This document shows positions 8,910-17,816 of a stretch of 64,000 nucleotides of DNA, piece by piece. The notes below the pieces were generated by a model. That model had not been told where the DNA came from, did no database searches, and worked only from the letters and a program-made list of their open reading frames with translations. The DNA lies in the NCBI GenBank assembly GCA_024515975.1, contig JAMSKV010000010.1, positions 95,559 through 159,558 of the forward strand. The letters are read 5' to 3'. The position numbers and the translations under genes are program-made. Each line of letters begins with the position of its first letter. Position 1 is the stretch's first letter. The stretch comes from Endosaccharibacter trunci (GTDB lineage: Bacteria; Pseudomonadota; Alphaproteobacteria; Acetobacterales; Acetobacteraceae).

Positions 8910-9338
8910 TCAGGCGCCAGGGACGACCAGGGCGGGCGCCCAGAAAGCCATTTTCAGGATCGCCACCACCGCGAACAGGGCCAGGATCAGCGCCGCGCCC
9001 TTGTTCAGCAGCGTGAGCGCCAGATGCGACTTCTTGTCGTGCACGTAGTCGTCCAGAACCACCTGCAGCCCGAGCTGCATGTGATGGAACGTCAGCACCA
9101 CCAGAGCCAGCAGCAGAACGGTGTTCACCGGCCGTCCGACCCAGTGCACGACCACGATCTGCGGCATGCCGAGCAGCAGGAGCAGGGAGACCACGAACCA
9201 CAGGGTCAGCGGGATCAGGGCGATCGCCGTGACGCGCTCGACCCACCAATGCTCGACGCCCGATTTGGCCGAGCCCAGGCCGCGCACGCGGCCGAGCTGA
9301 GAGCGCATGATCTGGTGCTGAAGCTTCGCGTTCGACAT
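8910..9338 (-). CDS. sdhD: succinate dehydrogenase membrane anchor SdhD
   Basis: A 142-residue hydrophobic protein with three membrane segments (about residues 37-58, 69-90 and 112-135) that anchors SdhAB and binds haem b and quinone together with SdhC. The segment [19 protein letters not shown] and the histidine-bearing [19 protein letters not shown] are characteristic of alphaproteobacterial SdhD. The start is the ATG giving [11 protein letters not shown], 5 bases after the sdhC stop; a longer frame on the same strand overlaps sdhC and is rejected. Confidence 0.94.
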   Translation of the reverse strand: MSNAKLQHQIMRSQLGRVRGLGSAKSGVEHWWVERVTAIALIPLTLWFVVSLLLLLGMPQIVVVHWVGRPVNTVLLLALVVLTFHHMQLGLQVVLDDYVHDKKSHLALTLLNKGAALILALFAVVAILKMAFWAPALVVPGA

Positions 9339-9343
9339 GGCGG

Positions 9344-9826
9344 TCAGTTCCCGGCCGGAGCAACGACGGGCACGACGGCGATCACCGGCGCGCTGTTCCA
9401 CAGGCTCACGCCGATGGCGAACACCAGAACGGTCAGAATCAGCGTCACTGCCACCGCGATCGGGCCGACCTTGTTGAACGACGTCTTGTCGAACCCGTAG
9501 CCGGCATCCCAGGCCAGGTGACGCAGCCCGGCGACGAAATGATACACCAGCGCGAGCGTCCAGCCGAACATGGCCAGAATGCCGATCGGGCTGCCGACCA
9601 CGGACTGAACGGTCGCGAACGAGACGGGGCCGGTCGCCGCGGCGACCAGCCACCAGACCAGAAGCAGCGTGCCGAAGGAGGCCGCCACGCCGGCGATCCG
9701 GTTCGCGATCGACAGAAACATCGAAAGCTGGAAACGATACACCTGAAGGTGCGGGGAGAGCGGACGGCGCACGAGCGTGCCGTCGCTGCGTTGCGCCACG
9801 AACAGCGCGTCACGAACATCCTTCAT
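9344..9826 (-). CDS. sdhC: succinate dehydrogenase cytochrome b556 subunit SdhC
   Basis: A 160-residue membrane protein, first gene of the sdh operon. The motif RPLSPHLQVYRFQLSMFLSI near the N-terminus is the SdhC signature. Three transmembrane segments follow, the middle one ending in LVYHFVAGLRHLAWDAGYG, whose histidines include the expected axial haem ligand. The N-terminal KDVRDALFVAQRSDGTLV is about 20 residues longer than the shortest homologues, but the ATG at 9826 is the natural start. Confidence 0.94.
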   Translation of the reverse strand: MKDVRDALFVAQRSDGTLVRRPLSPHLQVYRFQLSMFLSIANRIAGVAASFGTLLLVWWLVAAATGPVSFATVQSVVGSPIGILAMFGWTLALVYHFVAGLRHLAWDAGYGFDKTSFNKVGPIAVAVTLILTVLVFAIGVSLWNSAPVIAVVPVVAPAGN

Positions 9827-9888
9827 CGGACCGATGGTGACTTTCCTGATGCGGCTTCGGCAAATCCGTTGCCCGTCGATGCGTAACG

Positions 9889-9939
9889 GTCCTACGCTCC
9901 CCGCCGAACACGGTCAACGCAGCGACTGTGCAGTGCACA
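9889..9939 (-). promoter_or_regulatory. candidate sdhCDAB promoter with adjacent 13-bp palindrome
   Basis: Read on the minus strand, TTGACC (9917-9912) and TAGGAC (9894-9889) are spaced by exactly 17 bases, about 65 bases before sdhC. Just upstream of the -35 element lies the near-perfect palindrome TGTGCA-G-TGCACA at 9927-9939. Its position would suit an activator. No cognate regulator can be named from the window. Confidence 0.45.
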
Positions 9940-9960
9940 ATTTGCCAGAACACCTCTCCG

Positions 9961-11070
9961 TTACGCAGCGGAATAGAGTGTCGTTTCGGGGTCGAATCGC
10001 ACCGCTTGCTCCTGCAGGGCGCGGAGAAGCCACAGATCGGTTTGTTCCCGCAGCAATCCCATGGCTTCGGCAATCGGGCCGGCGCCGAGGGGGCCGCCGC
10101 GCAGCAGCACGAGCAGCCGGTCCCGGAACAGGTCGAACAAGGCCGGTCCGGCAAGATCCCGCCCGCGCCCAGCCCTGTCGAACCCCATGTCGGACACCAG
10201 ACGCAAATGTGCCGTGCGTTTCACGCGTCCGGCTGCCGGCTCGGCTCCGAACGGGGCTTGGGCTTCCGCGAAGCCGGCGACGCTGGTCGCGTCCATCAGC
10301 GCGCGCGCTTCCCGGCTCGGTTTCGGCGCCAGCAGCACCGAAGCACGCAATCCGTCCGGCGGCGCCGGCCGCGCGCCGGCACGCAGGAGAAGCTCGGCGT
10401 CGCCTTCCATGTTCGCCAGCCAAACCGGCTGCCGGCCGCTGTCGATCAGCGAAACGATCCCGGCCCAGGCGGAATCCCCTCGAGACAGGCCGGCAACCAC
10501 CACCGCGTCGGCGAGGGCCCAGGCGGTCTCTGCAAGAGCGGCTTCGTTGCCCGGTTCGCAGCCGGGCGGCGACAGGCGCAACGCCGTGGCGCCCCCGCCT
10601 TCCGGCTCGATCGTGATCGATCCGTTCTTCAAACGGATCGATGTTGCGCCGGAGACCAGGATCTGCGCTTCTGTTCGGTCAGTCCCCTGCACGAGCGCGA
10701 TGCCGCCGCGTGCGCACGGTCCCGCCTCGCCCTGGACCCAGAGCAAGGCGGGCGCGTCCGCACCGAGACGACGCCGGAGCCGCCGGGGGAAACCCTCGTC
10801 GCTGCCGCCCAGCACCCACCAGCCCGAGTCCCGCCATTCGTCGAGCAGGGTCTCCAGCCGGGCGGCGCGCACCGAGAGACGCTCGCGTTCGCTCCCGTCG
10901 AGCGGCGCAACCAGCGTTTCGGGGCTTGCTCCGCGGTCGGGCGCGCGGGCTGTCCGATCCAGCGCCGCCTCCGGCAGCGCGGCCGGTGCTCCCGGACCCA
11001 GAGGGGCGGTAAACAGGAGGCTCAGCCATGTGGCGCGAGACAGCCCCGCACGGGGTGCGAACAACGTCAC
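9961..11070 (-). CDS. divergent DprA/Smf-like protein
   Basis: A 369-residue protein starting with GTG. Two stretches resemble DprA, the RecA loader for incoming single-stranded DNA. FPRRLRRRLGADAPALLWVQGE (about residues 93-115) matches the segment before the Rossmann core, and ALADAVVVAGLSRGDSAWAGIVSLIDSGRQPVWLAN matches the DprA region around AGLSR. The canonical GSR and SGxAxGID motifs are missing, so it may not bind DNA in the classical way. The C-terminus (LLREQTDLWLLRALQEQAV) looks like a small winged helix. The start overlaps the stop of the short upstream gene (GTGA). Confidence 0.72.
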   Translation of the reverse strand: MTLFAPRAGLSRATWLSLLFTAPLGPGAPAALPEAALDRTARAPDRGASPETLVAPLDGSERERLSVRAARLETLLDEWRDSGWWVLGGSDEGFPRRLRRRLGADAPALLWVQGEAGPCARGGIALVQGTDRTEAQILVSGATSIRLKNGSITIEPEGGGATALRLSPPGCEPGNEAALAETAWALADAVVVAGLSRGDSAWAGIVSLIDSGRQPVWLANMEGDAELLLRAGARPAPPDGLRASVLLAPKPSREARALMDATSVAGFAEAQAPFGAEPAAGRVKRTAHLRLVSDMGFDRAGRGRDLAGPALFDLFRDRLLVLLRGGPLGAGPIAEAMGLLREQTDLWLLRALQEQAVRFDPETTLYSAA

Positions 11071-11456
11071 GGCGTGACGCTGTCCTGATGCTCCCCGGGC
11101 AGAAGGAGCGGCGGCACCGGAACCAGGGGAACCGGCTGCATCGGCGGAGCAGGGAACGGCGGAAGCGCGTCGTGCGGCGATGCAGCAGGCGCCGCCACCA
11201 CCGTCACGCCCACGACCACAGCTCCGGTGGCGACCGGAGCCGGGTGATGGTGGAAATGGTGTGCCCAGGCCGGCATGGTGACCACGGCGATCTGCCGCAG
11301 CACCAGATACAGTCCGATCTGTGCCCCGATCGCTACCGCCACTCCGGTCACGCGCGGCCAGAGCGGGCGCGGCGGACGGGCCGGCGCCGCGCCCGGCCGC
11401 CAGACGTAGTGGTCCTCCGCCGGGGGCGGGGACCGCAGGAACGGAAGCCGGATCAG
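11067..11456 (-). CDS. small single-pass membrane protein of unknown function
   Basis: About 129 residues, start uncertain (the frame runs back into asd; CTG at 11456 or GTG near residue 36 are options, no ATG fits). One membrane segment, VTGVAVAIGAQIGLYLVLRQIAVV, is flanked by a proline-rich N-terminal part with DHYVWRPG and a C-terminal Pro/Ala/Val-rich tail with HHFHHHPAP. Its stop codon overlaps the GTG of the DprA-like gene (GTGA), which argues that it is really translated and coupled to that gene. No family was recognised. Confidence 0.5.
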   Translation of the reverse strand: MIRLPFLRSPPPAEDHYVWRPGAAPARPPRPLWPRVTGVAVAIGAQIGLYLVLRQIAVVTMPAWAHHFHHHPAPVATGAVVVGVTVVAAPAASPHDALPPFPAPPMQPVPLVPVPPLLLPGEHQDSVTP

Positions 11457-12484
11457 GCCGCTCTCGCCGGCAGCAGGTCGAGCGCGATCATCGCTTCCGC
11501 GATCTGCACCGCGTTCAGCGCCGCGCCCTTGCGCAGATTGTCGGACACGCACCAGAAGGCGAGCCCGTTCGGCACGGTCGGGTCGATTCTCAAACGGCTC
11601 ACGTAGCTCGCATCCTCGCCCACGCATTCGATCGGCGTGACGTAGCCGCCATCCTCGCGCTTGTCATGCAGAACGACGCCTTCCGCTTCGCGCAAGGCGG
11701 CGCGGGCCCGATCGAGGTCCACGGGCTCCTCGAACTCCACCACCACGCTCTCGGAATGGCCGACGAACACGGGCACGCGCACGCAGGTCGCGAACACGGA
11801 GATGTCCGCGCCCATGATCTTGCGGGTTTCCACCGTCATCTTCCATTCCTCCTTCGTGGAGCCGTCCTCCATGAAGCGGTCGATATGCGGGATCAGGTTG
11901 AAGGCGATCTGCTTGGTGAACTGCTCGACCGTCGGCGGATCGCCCACGAACGAGCCCTTGGACTGGGCGAACAGCTCGTCCATGCCTTCCTTGCCGGCAC
12001 CGGACACGGCCTGGTAGGTCGAGACCACCACGCGCTTGATCGTGAACAGCTCGTGCAGAGGCTGCAGCGCCACCACCATCTGGATGGTGGAACAGTTCGG
12101 ATTGGCGATGATCCGGCGCCGGCCCAGCTTCTTCAGCGCGTTGGCGTTCACCTCGGGCACGACCAAGGGCACGTCCGGCTCCATGCGGAACTGCGAGGTG
12201 TTGTCGATCACCACGCAACCGGCCGCCGCCGCGCGCGGCGCATGCACGGCGGACACGGATGCACCCGGGCTGAACAGGCCGATATCCCAGCCGGTGAAGT
12301 CGAATGTCTCCAGGTTCTGCACCTTGAGCACGCGCTTGTCGCCGAACGAGATTTCCTGGCCGACCGAGCGCGCGGAGGCGAGAGCGGCGACCTGGTCCAC
12401 GGGGAAGTCGCGCTCGGCGAGAATCTTCAGGATCTCGCGCCCGACCGCCCCGGTGGCTCCTGCAACGGCAACGCGATAACCCAT
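11453..12484 (-). CDS. asd: aspartate-semialdehyde dehydrogenase Asd
   Basis: A 343-residue cytosolic enzyme that reduces aspartyl phosphate to aspartate semialdehyde with NADPH, supplying lysine/diaminopimelate, threonine and methionine synthesis. The N-terminal GATGAVG is the dinucleotide loop, C131 in NPNCSTIQMVVALQPLH is the catalytic cysteine, and TYQAVSGAGKEGMDEL is also diagnostic. The ATG at 12484 is chosen because the mature family start is MGYRVAVAGATG; an in-frame ATG nine codons upstream is weaker. It is followed immediately by the small membrane gene and the DprA-like gene. Confidence 0.96.
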   Translation of the reverse strand: MGYRVAVAGATGAVGREILKILAERDFPVDQVAALASARSVGQEISFGDKRVLKVQNLETFDFTGWDIGLFSPGASVSAVHAPRAAAAGCVVIDNTSQFRMEPDVPLVVPEVNANALKKLGRRRIIANPNCSTIQMVVALQPLHELFTIKRVVVSTYQAVSGAGKEGMDELFAQSKGSFVGDPPTVEQFTKQIAFNLIPHIDRFMEDGSTKEEWKMTVETRKIMGADISVFATCVRVPVFVGHSESVVVEFEEPVDLDRARAALREAEGVVLHDKREDGGYVTPIECVGEDASYVSRLRIDPTVPNGLAFWCVSDNLRKGAALNAVQIAEAMIALDLLPARAA

Positions 12485-12740
12485 GGTTTCGTCCTCGGCA
12501 TGAACCGGCATGCCGTTCAGATACGGATACGCATGCCGGCGGAAAAGGGTGGAGCCATTCTGCTACCCTCAGGGGGGGATTAAGCGCAACAACCGGAAAG
12601 ACAACCCTGCTTCACGGACATGCTCCGCGACGGAGAGATTGAAGTCGGATCGAGCCGGGATACCGGAGAGGACATCGTCTCCGGGGAACGCGGTCCCACC
12701 CTTGGGCGTTCGGACCGACAACGATGGGAGGGAGCGAAAC

Positions 12741-14936
12741 ATGGCGGACGCGCCTGGAGAACCTGGGCAACCGCCGCGTTGGCTGCCGATCGGCAAGGAT
12801 GGCGTCGGCCGTGCGCTCAGCGCCGATTCCCGCGTCTGGTTCACCATTGGCAACGGCATCCTGAACGAGATCGCCTATCCGCGCATCGACCAGACCGCCG
12901 TGCGCGATTTCGGCCTTATTCTCACCGATGGAGAGAGTTTCTTCGCCGAGGAACGACGTGATTGCACGGCCGAGATCGCCGCGGTCGAGCCGGGCGTACC
13001 GTTCTTCGAGGTCAACAGCACCCATTCCGGCGGCCGCTTCTCGCTCCGGAAACGGATCGTTTCCGACCCGCACCGTCCCGCCATCCTTCAGCAGGTCCGG
13101 GTCGTCGATCATGGTGGCGAAGGCGATCCGCCGCTCCGCGCCCACGCCCTGCTCGCGCCGCATCTGGTCAACAACAACGGCATGGGCAGCGCCTGGATCG
13201 CCGAATACAAGGGCGTTCCGATGCTATTCGCGGAGGCGCAGGGCTCCGCCGTGGCGCTGGCGGCGGATTGCGGCTGGCGCGCCCGCTCGGCCGGCTATGC
13301 CGGAATCAGCGATGGCTGGCAGGACCTGTCCCGCCATCGGCGCATGGAATGGCAATATGACCGCGCCTTCAACGGCAACGTGGCGCTGACCGGCGAGCTC
13401 GACTGCGAACCCGGCGAGGACGTGCTGGTCGTGCTCGGGTTCGGCCGCATCTGGACCGAGGCGGCCATGCGCGCGCGCCTTGCGCTCGATGCAGGATTCG
13501 ACACCGCCGCTCATGACTATGCCGGGCAATGGCGCCGCTTCCAGCAGGCGATGCTGCCGCTCGGCGCCCAGCTCGGCGGCGTGGGATCGATCACCGACCG
13601 GCTTTATCGCACCAGCCTCGCGGCGGTGCGAACGCATGAATGCCCGTCCGTGCCCGGAGCGCGGATCACCAGCCTCGGCGTCCCCTGGGCGGCCCTGCAG
13701 AACGACGGCTATCCCGCTGCATGCCATCTGGTCCGCGCGCGCGACGTCGTGTCCGGCGCCGGAGCGTTGCTGGCGGCCGGATCGGCCATGCCGGTGCGCG
13801 AGGCGCTCGACTATCTGCGTTCGGTGCAGGAATCGGACGGTCACTGGCCACAGAATTTCTGGCTGGACGGCATGGCCGCCTGGCAGGGCCTGCAGCTCGA
13901 CGAAACCGCCCAGCCTCTGTTGCTGGCCGATCTGGCTTTGCGTCGCGGCGTGCTCGACCCCGCCGCCCTGCACGGTTACTGGCCGATGGTGCGCGACGCC
14001 GCCCTGTTCCTGGCCCGGCACGATCCGCAGGACGGGCAGGATCGCTGGGGCCGCTCGGATGGCAGTGCCGTCCACACGGCCGGCATCCGTCTGGCAGGGA
14101 TGCTGATCGGCGCGGAATGGGCCGGACGGGTCGGCGAGGAGCGCCTCCAGCTTCATCTGCTCGATTGCGCCGATGCCGCGCGCGACGCGCTGCTCCGGCA
14201 AATGGACGAGCATGACGCCGAGGCGCCGGAGACGGACGTCGTTTCCCTCGTCCGCCTCGGCGTGCTGCCGCCGGACGATCCGCGGCTGCTGCGCGCGATC
14301 GAGGCGGTCGATGCCCGTCTACGCACTGAGGTCCTTGGCGTTCCCGGCTGGCAGCGCAGCGGCAATGCGCTGCGCCCGACCCGCCCGGTCCTCACGATCG
14401 AACGGGCGCTCCTGGCCGTGGCGGCCGGGCGCATCGAGGAAGCGCGCGCGCTTCTTGCCGCCGTCGAGACGATTGCCGGCGCGGGCGGCCTGCTGCCGGA
14501 GCGGGTGGACGATCCCACCGTGCGCGGCGGCGTGGTGATGCCGCATCTCTGGACCCATGCCGAGCACATCAAACTCGTGCGTGCGATTGCCGATGGCGCC
14601 ATCTTCGACCAGCCGCCGCAGGCCGCGTTGCGCTATGGTGCCGCCGACATTCCCCGATCCCCGATCCTGCGCTGGCGCCCGGAAAACCCGGTCGGCACCG
14701 TTCCGCATGGCAAGCGCCTGCGCATCGAGCTGCCTGCCGCCTCCGAACTGCATTGGAGCAGCGACGATTGGGCGAGCGTGCGCAACACGCCGACGGAAAC
14801 GCTGGCGCCAGGTCTGTCCGTGGCCGACCTGCCGATCGAGGCCGTGCCCGCCGGTAGCCGCATCACCTTCACCTGGCGCGATCGCGATCAGGAGATCTGG
14901 CACGGCATCGATTACGCGATCGACATCGTGTCCTAG
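12741..14936 (+). CDS. GH15 family glucan hydrolase/transferase (glucodextranase or dextran-dextrinase type)
   Basis: A 731-residue protein with an N-terminal beta-sandwich (about residues 1-270, starting RWLPIGKDGVGRALSADSRVWFTIGNGILNEIAYPR) followed by an (alpha/alpha)6 barrel. The likely catalytic pair are E388 in LQLDETAQPLLL and E608 in HLWTHAEHIKL. The substrate-site HWPQNFWLDG is also present. Relatives are bacterial glucoamylases, Arthrobacter glucodextranase and the dextran dextrinase of Gluconobacter, so alpha-glucan (1,4 or 1,6) is the expected substrate. There is no signal peptide, so it probably acts in the cytosol on stored or imported glucan. The ATG follows GGGAGGGA by 7 bases. 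Confidence 0.9.
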   Translation: MADAPGEPGQPPRWLPIGKDGVGRALSADSRVWFTIGNGILNEIAYPRIDQTAVRDFGLILTDGESFFAEERRDCTAEIAAVEPGVPFFEVNSTHSGGRFSLRKRIVSDPHRPAILQQVRVVDHGGEGDPPLRAHALLAPHLVNNNGMGSAWIAEYKGVPMLFAEAQGSAVALAADCGWRARSAGYAGISDGWQDLSRHRRMEWQYDRAFNGNVALTGELDCEPGEDVLVVLGFGRIWTEAAMRARLALDAGFDTAAHDYAGQWRRFQQAMLPLGAQLGGVGSITDRLYRTSLAAVRTHECPSVPGARITSLGVPWAALQNDGYPAACHLVRARDVVSGAGALLAAGSAMPVREALDYLRSVQESDGHWPQNFWLDGMAAWQGLQLDETAQPLLLADLALRRGVLDPAALHGYWPMVRDAALFLARHDPQDGQDRWGRSDGSAVHTAGIRLAGMLIGAEWAGRVGEERLQLHLLDCADAARDALLRQMDEHDAEAPETDVVSLVRLGVLPPDDPRLLRAIEAVDARLRTEVLGVPGWQRSGNALRPTRPVLTIERALLAVAAGRIEEARALLAAVETIAGAGGLLPERVDDPTVRGGVVMPHLWTHAEHIKLVRAIADGAIFDQPPQAALRYGAADIPRSPILRWRPENPVGTVPHGKRLRIELPAASELHWSSDDWASVRNTPTETLAPGLSVADLPIEAVPAGSRITFTWRDRDQEIWHGIDYAIDIVS

Positions 14937-15686
14937 ACGCTCCGCCCTGGGCCGTGGCGTCCCGCCAGTCGCCCGCCGTTCCGGCTGCCTCGCCGCTCAC
15001 CGTCCGGCAGACGCTTGAAGACAGGGAAAACCCGGAGCGGAGGAGCGCGCGATGTCGTGCAACGACCGTTCATCCCAGCCGCATGGCAGGCCCGCCGCAT
15101 GAAGCGGATGCCGCATTGGGAGAATCGGCATGGTTCCGGTCTCTCAGTCTTGCTCGAACAGCGCCGCCGACCGCGCGTCCCGGATCGCGAAGATGCCGAG
15201 CACACCCACACCCCGCAGCGCCGGGCCGCCCTTGCCATCCTGCCAGTCGGGGTATCGCGGTTGGTCTCCGGCGTGTCAGGAGCGACCGGGGCGCAAAACC
15301 CTGCTCAGCTCCTGGTCGTCAGATCGCCGCTCGACGCGATTGTTTCGACAAGGATATTTATTCGCTGAACGATCCGTTCGGTCGGATGATGTTCGAGCCA
15401 CCGGCGCGCGCAGGACGGATGCGATGCATCTGTCGAGTTCACCGCCCACCGCAGCAGCCTCCCGGCATTCGCATGCCGAACCCCTGTCCCACCCTCCCGT
15501 TCGATCGAGCCATCACGCGGTTGATGAAAGTGCGTGGTGCGTCGTGCGGTTGTCACGATGCTGGGCTTATCTGTTCCGTGCGGGTTCGAACCGCTCAGCC
15601 TGCCCCAAGGCCTACCAGGAACGCCGGTATTGCCCCACCGGCGAGGGATGTGATCGCTCTCGATCGATCGGTACCGGCTGCGTTGC
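14937..15686. other. 750-base intergenic region without a convincing gene
   Basis: Several open frames cross this stretch, but their translations are Arg/Ser/Pro-rich, lack any family pattern and overlap one another in different frames, as expected for random frames in G+C-rich DNA. A GGTTCGAACC sequence at about 15582-15592 resembles a tRNA T-loop, but no matching acceptor stem or anticodon arm was found on either strand. A short A+T-rich patch occurs near 15350. A small RNA or decayed gene cannot be excluded. Confidence 0.55.
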
Positions 15687-16166
15687 TCAGACCAGTTCCG
15701 TGTTCCAGTTGTGCTTCTGGATCTTCACCTCCAGCAACCGAAGCTGCTTCGAATAATCGTCCACCTTCTTCTGGGTGTCCGCGACGGACACGGTCGGATG
15801 GAACCGCACCTCCGACCGTGTGGTGCGGGACTGGGTGATCGTCGCCTCCTTGGCCAGATCGCGATAGGCCGCGACGCACAGGCGCAGCATGTCGCGCTCG
15901 GCAAGCGCCTGGGTCATCGTCAGACCGCCCTCGATCACGGTCGCGGCGTTGGTCGCGTTGATTCGTGCGATCAGGGAGCGCAATTCACCGACGTTGCGCT
16001 CGAATTCCTCCAGCATCTGCGCCGGGTCTTCCGCAGGCGTGTCCCCTTTCTGTACCTTGGCGTTCCGCAGCAGGCGCGCCTTCAGCTGTTCCAGCCTCTT
16101 GGCCAGATCGGACCGCACCGTCAGGGCTTCGGCGAGAACCACAGCACCTTCCTCGTCATCGTTCAC
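15687..16166 (-). CDS. DIP1984 family protein (septicolysin-like)
   Basis: A 159-residue, mostly helical protein matching the DIP1984 family: an N-terminal VVLAEALTVRSDLAKRLEQLKARL coiled segment, NAKVQKGDTPAEDPAQML, LIARINATNAAT, LTMTQALAERDMLRL and the C-terminal KKVDDYSKQLRLLEVKIQKHNWNTEL. The biochemical role of this family is unknown; the old septicolysin (hemolysin) label is not supported by activity data that I know of. It lies 40 bases downstream of the gluconate permease gene on the same strand. Confidence 0.9.
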   Translation of the reverse strand: MNDDEEGAVVLAEALTVRSDLAKRLEQLKARLLRNAKVQKGDTPAEDPAQMLEEFERNVGELRSLIARINATNAATVIEGGLTMTQALAERDMLRLCVAAYRDLAKEATITQSRTTRSEVRFHPTVSVADTQKKVDDYSKQLRLLEVKIQKHNWNTELV

Positions 16167-16206
16167 TGGCGAAACGATAACATGAAGCGCCGTTGTATGA
16201 AGCGCG

Positions 16207-17595
16207 TCACCCCAGCGCCCACCACAGCCCCGCCGTCGCCGCGAGCCCCCACACCGATACGATCGTCTGCAGCATCGACCACATCAGCACGGTCTGCTTG
16301 AGCGACAGCCGGAAGAACTGGTTCACCATCCAGAATCCGGCATCGTTCACATGGCAGAAAAACACCGAGCCCGAACCGATCGCCAATGCCACCAGCGCGC
16401 CCTGAACCGTGGTCGCATGGCCGGATGCCAGGAGCGGCGCCAGCAGGCCGGCGGTGGCGCTGGTCGCCACGGTGGCCGATCCCGTCGCCTGGCGCAAAGC
16501 CACGGCCACCAGCCAGGCCAGCAGAAACCAGGGCATCCCCGACGCATCCGCCACGCGCGCCACTGTATGGCCGATGCCGGCTTCCAGCAGCACGCCTTTC
16601 AGCCCGCCGCCGGCGCCGATGGTCAGCAGCAGCACGGCCAGAGGCGGCAGCGCGCCGCTTAGGGTGCGCCCCATCGTTGCGCGGTCGCGCCCGAGCCCCC
16701 AGCCGAGCAGCACGATCGCCGTCACCAGGGCCAGAAGCAGCGCCATCACCGGCGATCCGATCGCGACCAGCGCTTGGCCGAAGGCTCCTCCGGGCGGCAG
16801 AAGCGTTTCCGCCGCGCTCCGCCCCAGCATCAGCGCCGCCGGCATCAGCATCACCAGCAGGGACGCACCCAAACCCGGATGCCTGGCCGGTGAGGCGGGC
16901 GGGACCGGCGCATGCCCTTCCACAAACGGCGCCGCCGGCAGGGCCAGAGTCCGCATGGACGGCAAACGGCGCAGCAGGACAGCATAAACCGGCCCTGCCA
17001 GGACCGCCGCCGGCACCGCGACCAGGAAGCCGAGCGCCATGGTGGTGCCGAGATCGGCATGCAGCGTGGACACGGCGATGAGCGGACCCGGATGCGGCGG
17101 AAGGAGCGCGTGCAACGCGGTCAGTCCCGCCAGAACCGGCACGGCGATGCTCACCACGGGCAGCTTCGTCCGCCGCACCAGCTCGAACAGGACCGGCAGC
17201 AGGATCACCAGCCCGACCTCGAAAAACAACGGCAGCCCGACCAGCATCGCCGCCGTCACCAGAGCCGCGGGCAACAGGCGCGGCCGCGTCGCCACCGGGC
17301 GCAGCAGCGCCTCCACCAGACGTTGCGCCGCGCCGCTTTCCATCAGCACGCCGCCCAGCATCGCGCCGAGCGCCAGGATCAGGCCGATCTCGCCCAGAAG
17401 CGAACCCGCCCCTGCCTCGAATGCGCGCAGCACGGCCTGCATCGGCATTCCCGCCGCCAGACCGAAGCCCAGGGCTGCGACCAGGATGGCCAGGAACGGC
17501 GTCAGCCGAACCCAGGCGATCAGCACGACGATGCAAAAAAGGGCCGCCGCGCAACAGCAAACCAGGGTGGTGTCGTGGGCGGTCCATGCGGTCAT
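16207..17595 (-). CDS. gluconate:H+ symporter, GntP family
   Basis: A 462-residue inner-membrane permease with about a dozen hydrophobic segments. GntP-family hallmarks include GLILALGAMLGGVLMESGAA, PLFFEVGLVILLPVLFEL, LPPHPGPLIAV, LRQATGSATVATSATAGLL and FFCHVNDAGFWMVNQFF. It imports gluconate or a related sugar acid. The ATG at 17595 has GGAG about 9 bases upstream; the frame continues further without similarity. It is divergent from zwf across 221 bases, so uptake of gluconate and the glucose-6-phosphate entry to the pentose phosphate route may share control. Confidence 0.93.
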   Translation of the reverse strand: MTAWTAHDTTLVCCCAAALFCIVVLIAWVRLTPFLAILVAALGFGLAAGMPMQAVLRAFEAGAGSLLGEIGLILALGAMLGGVLMESGAAQRLVEALLRPVATRPRLLPAALVTAAMLVGLPLFFEVGLVILLPVLFELVRRTKLPVVSIAVPVLAGLTALHALLPPHPGPLIAVSTLHADLGTTMALGFLVAVPAAVLAGPVYAVLLRRLPSMRTLALPAAPFVEGHAPVPPASPARHPGLGASLLVMLMPAALMLGRSAAETLLPPGGAFGQALVAIGSPVMALLLALVTAIVLLGWGLGRDRATMGRTLSGALPPLAVLLLTIGAGGGLKGVLLEAGIGHTVARVADASGMPWFLLAWLVAVALRQATGSATVATSATAGLLAPLLASGHATTVQGALVALAIGSGSVFFCHVNDAGFWMVNQFFRLSLKQTVLMWSMLQTIVSVWGLAATAGLWWALG

Positions 17596-17816
17596 GGGGC
17601 TGCTCTCCTGCCGGCCGCGCCGCACCCGGCTGCCTCTTGTCTGGACCCCGATCCGGCGTCTGCGGCGTGCCCCACGGGATGGTCCGTGTGGCAAAATCGC
17701 AAGCCGGAGCGGCGGGCAGAAGAGGGGAGAACCGGCGGGGTCACAAAAAAGTGGGGGACGCAGCTGCCCCTGCTGCGTTGCGATGCGGACGACATCAACG
17801 GAACAGGAGTCTGCGC

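Noticed and set aside
7061..9016. 651-codon plus-strand frame opposite sdhA
   Set aside because: It has no recognisable domain and covers the clear sdhA gene; an antisense by-product of codon bias.
15560..15620. Possible tRNA around GGTTCGAACC (both strands)
   Set aside because: The decamer is palindromic, so it looks like a T-loop on both strands, but no 7-base acceptor stem, D-arm or anticodon arm could be matched on either.
15130..15756. 208-codon plus-strand frame in the gap after the GH15 gene
   Set aside because: Ser/Arg-rich with no conserved pattern and overlapping other random frames.
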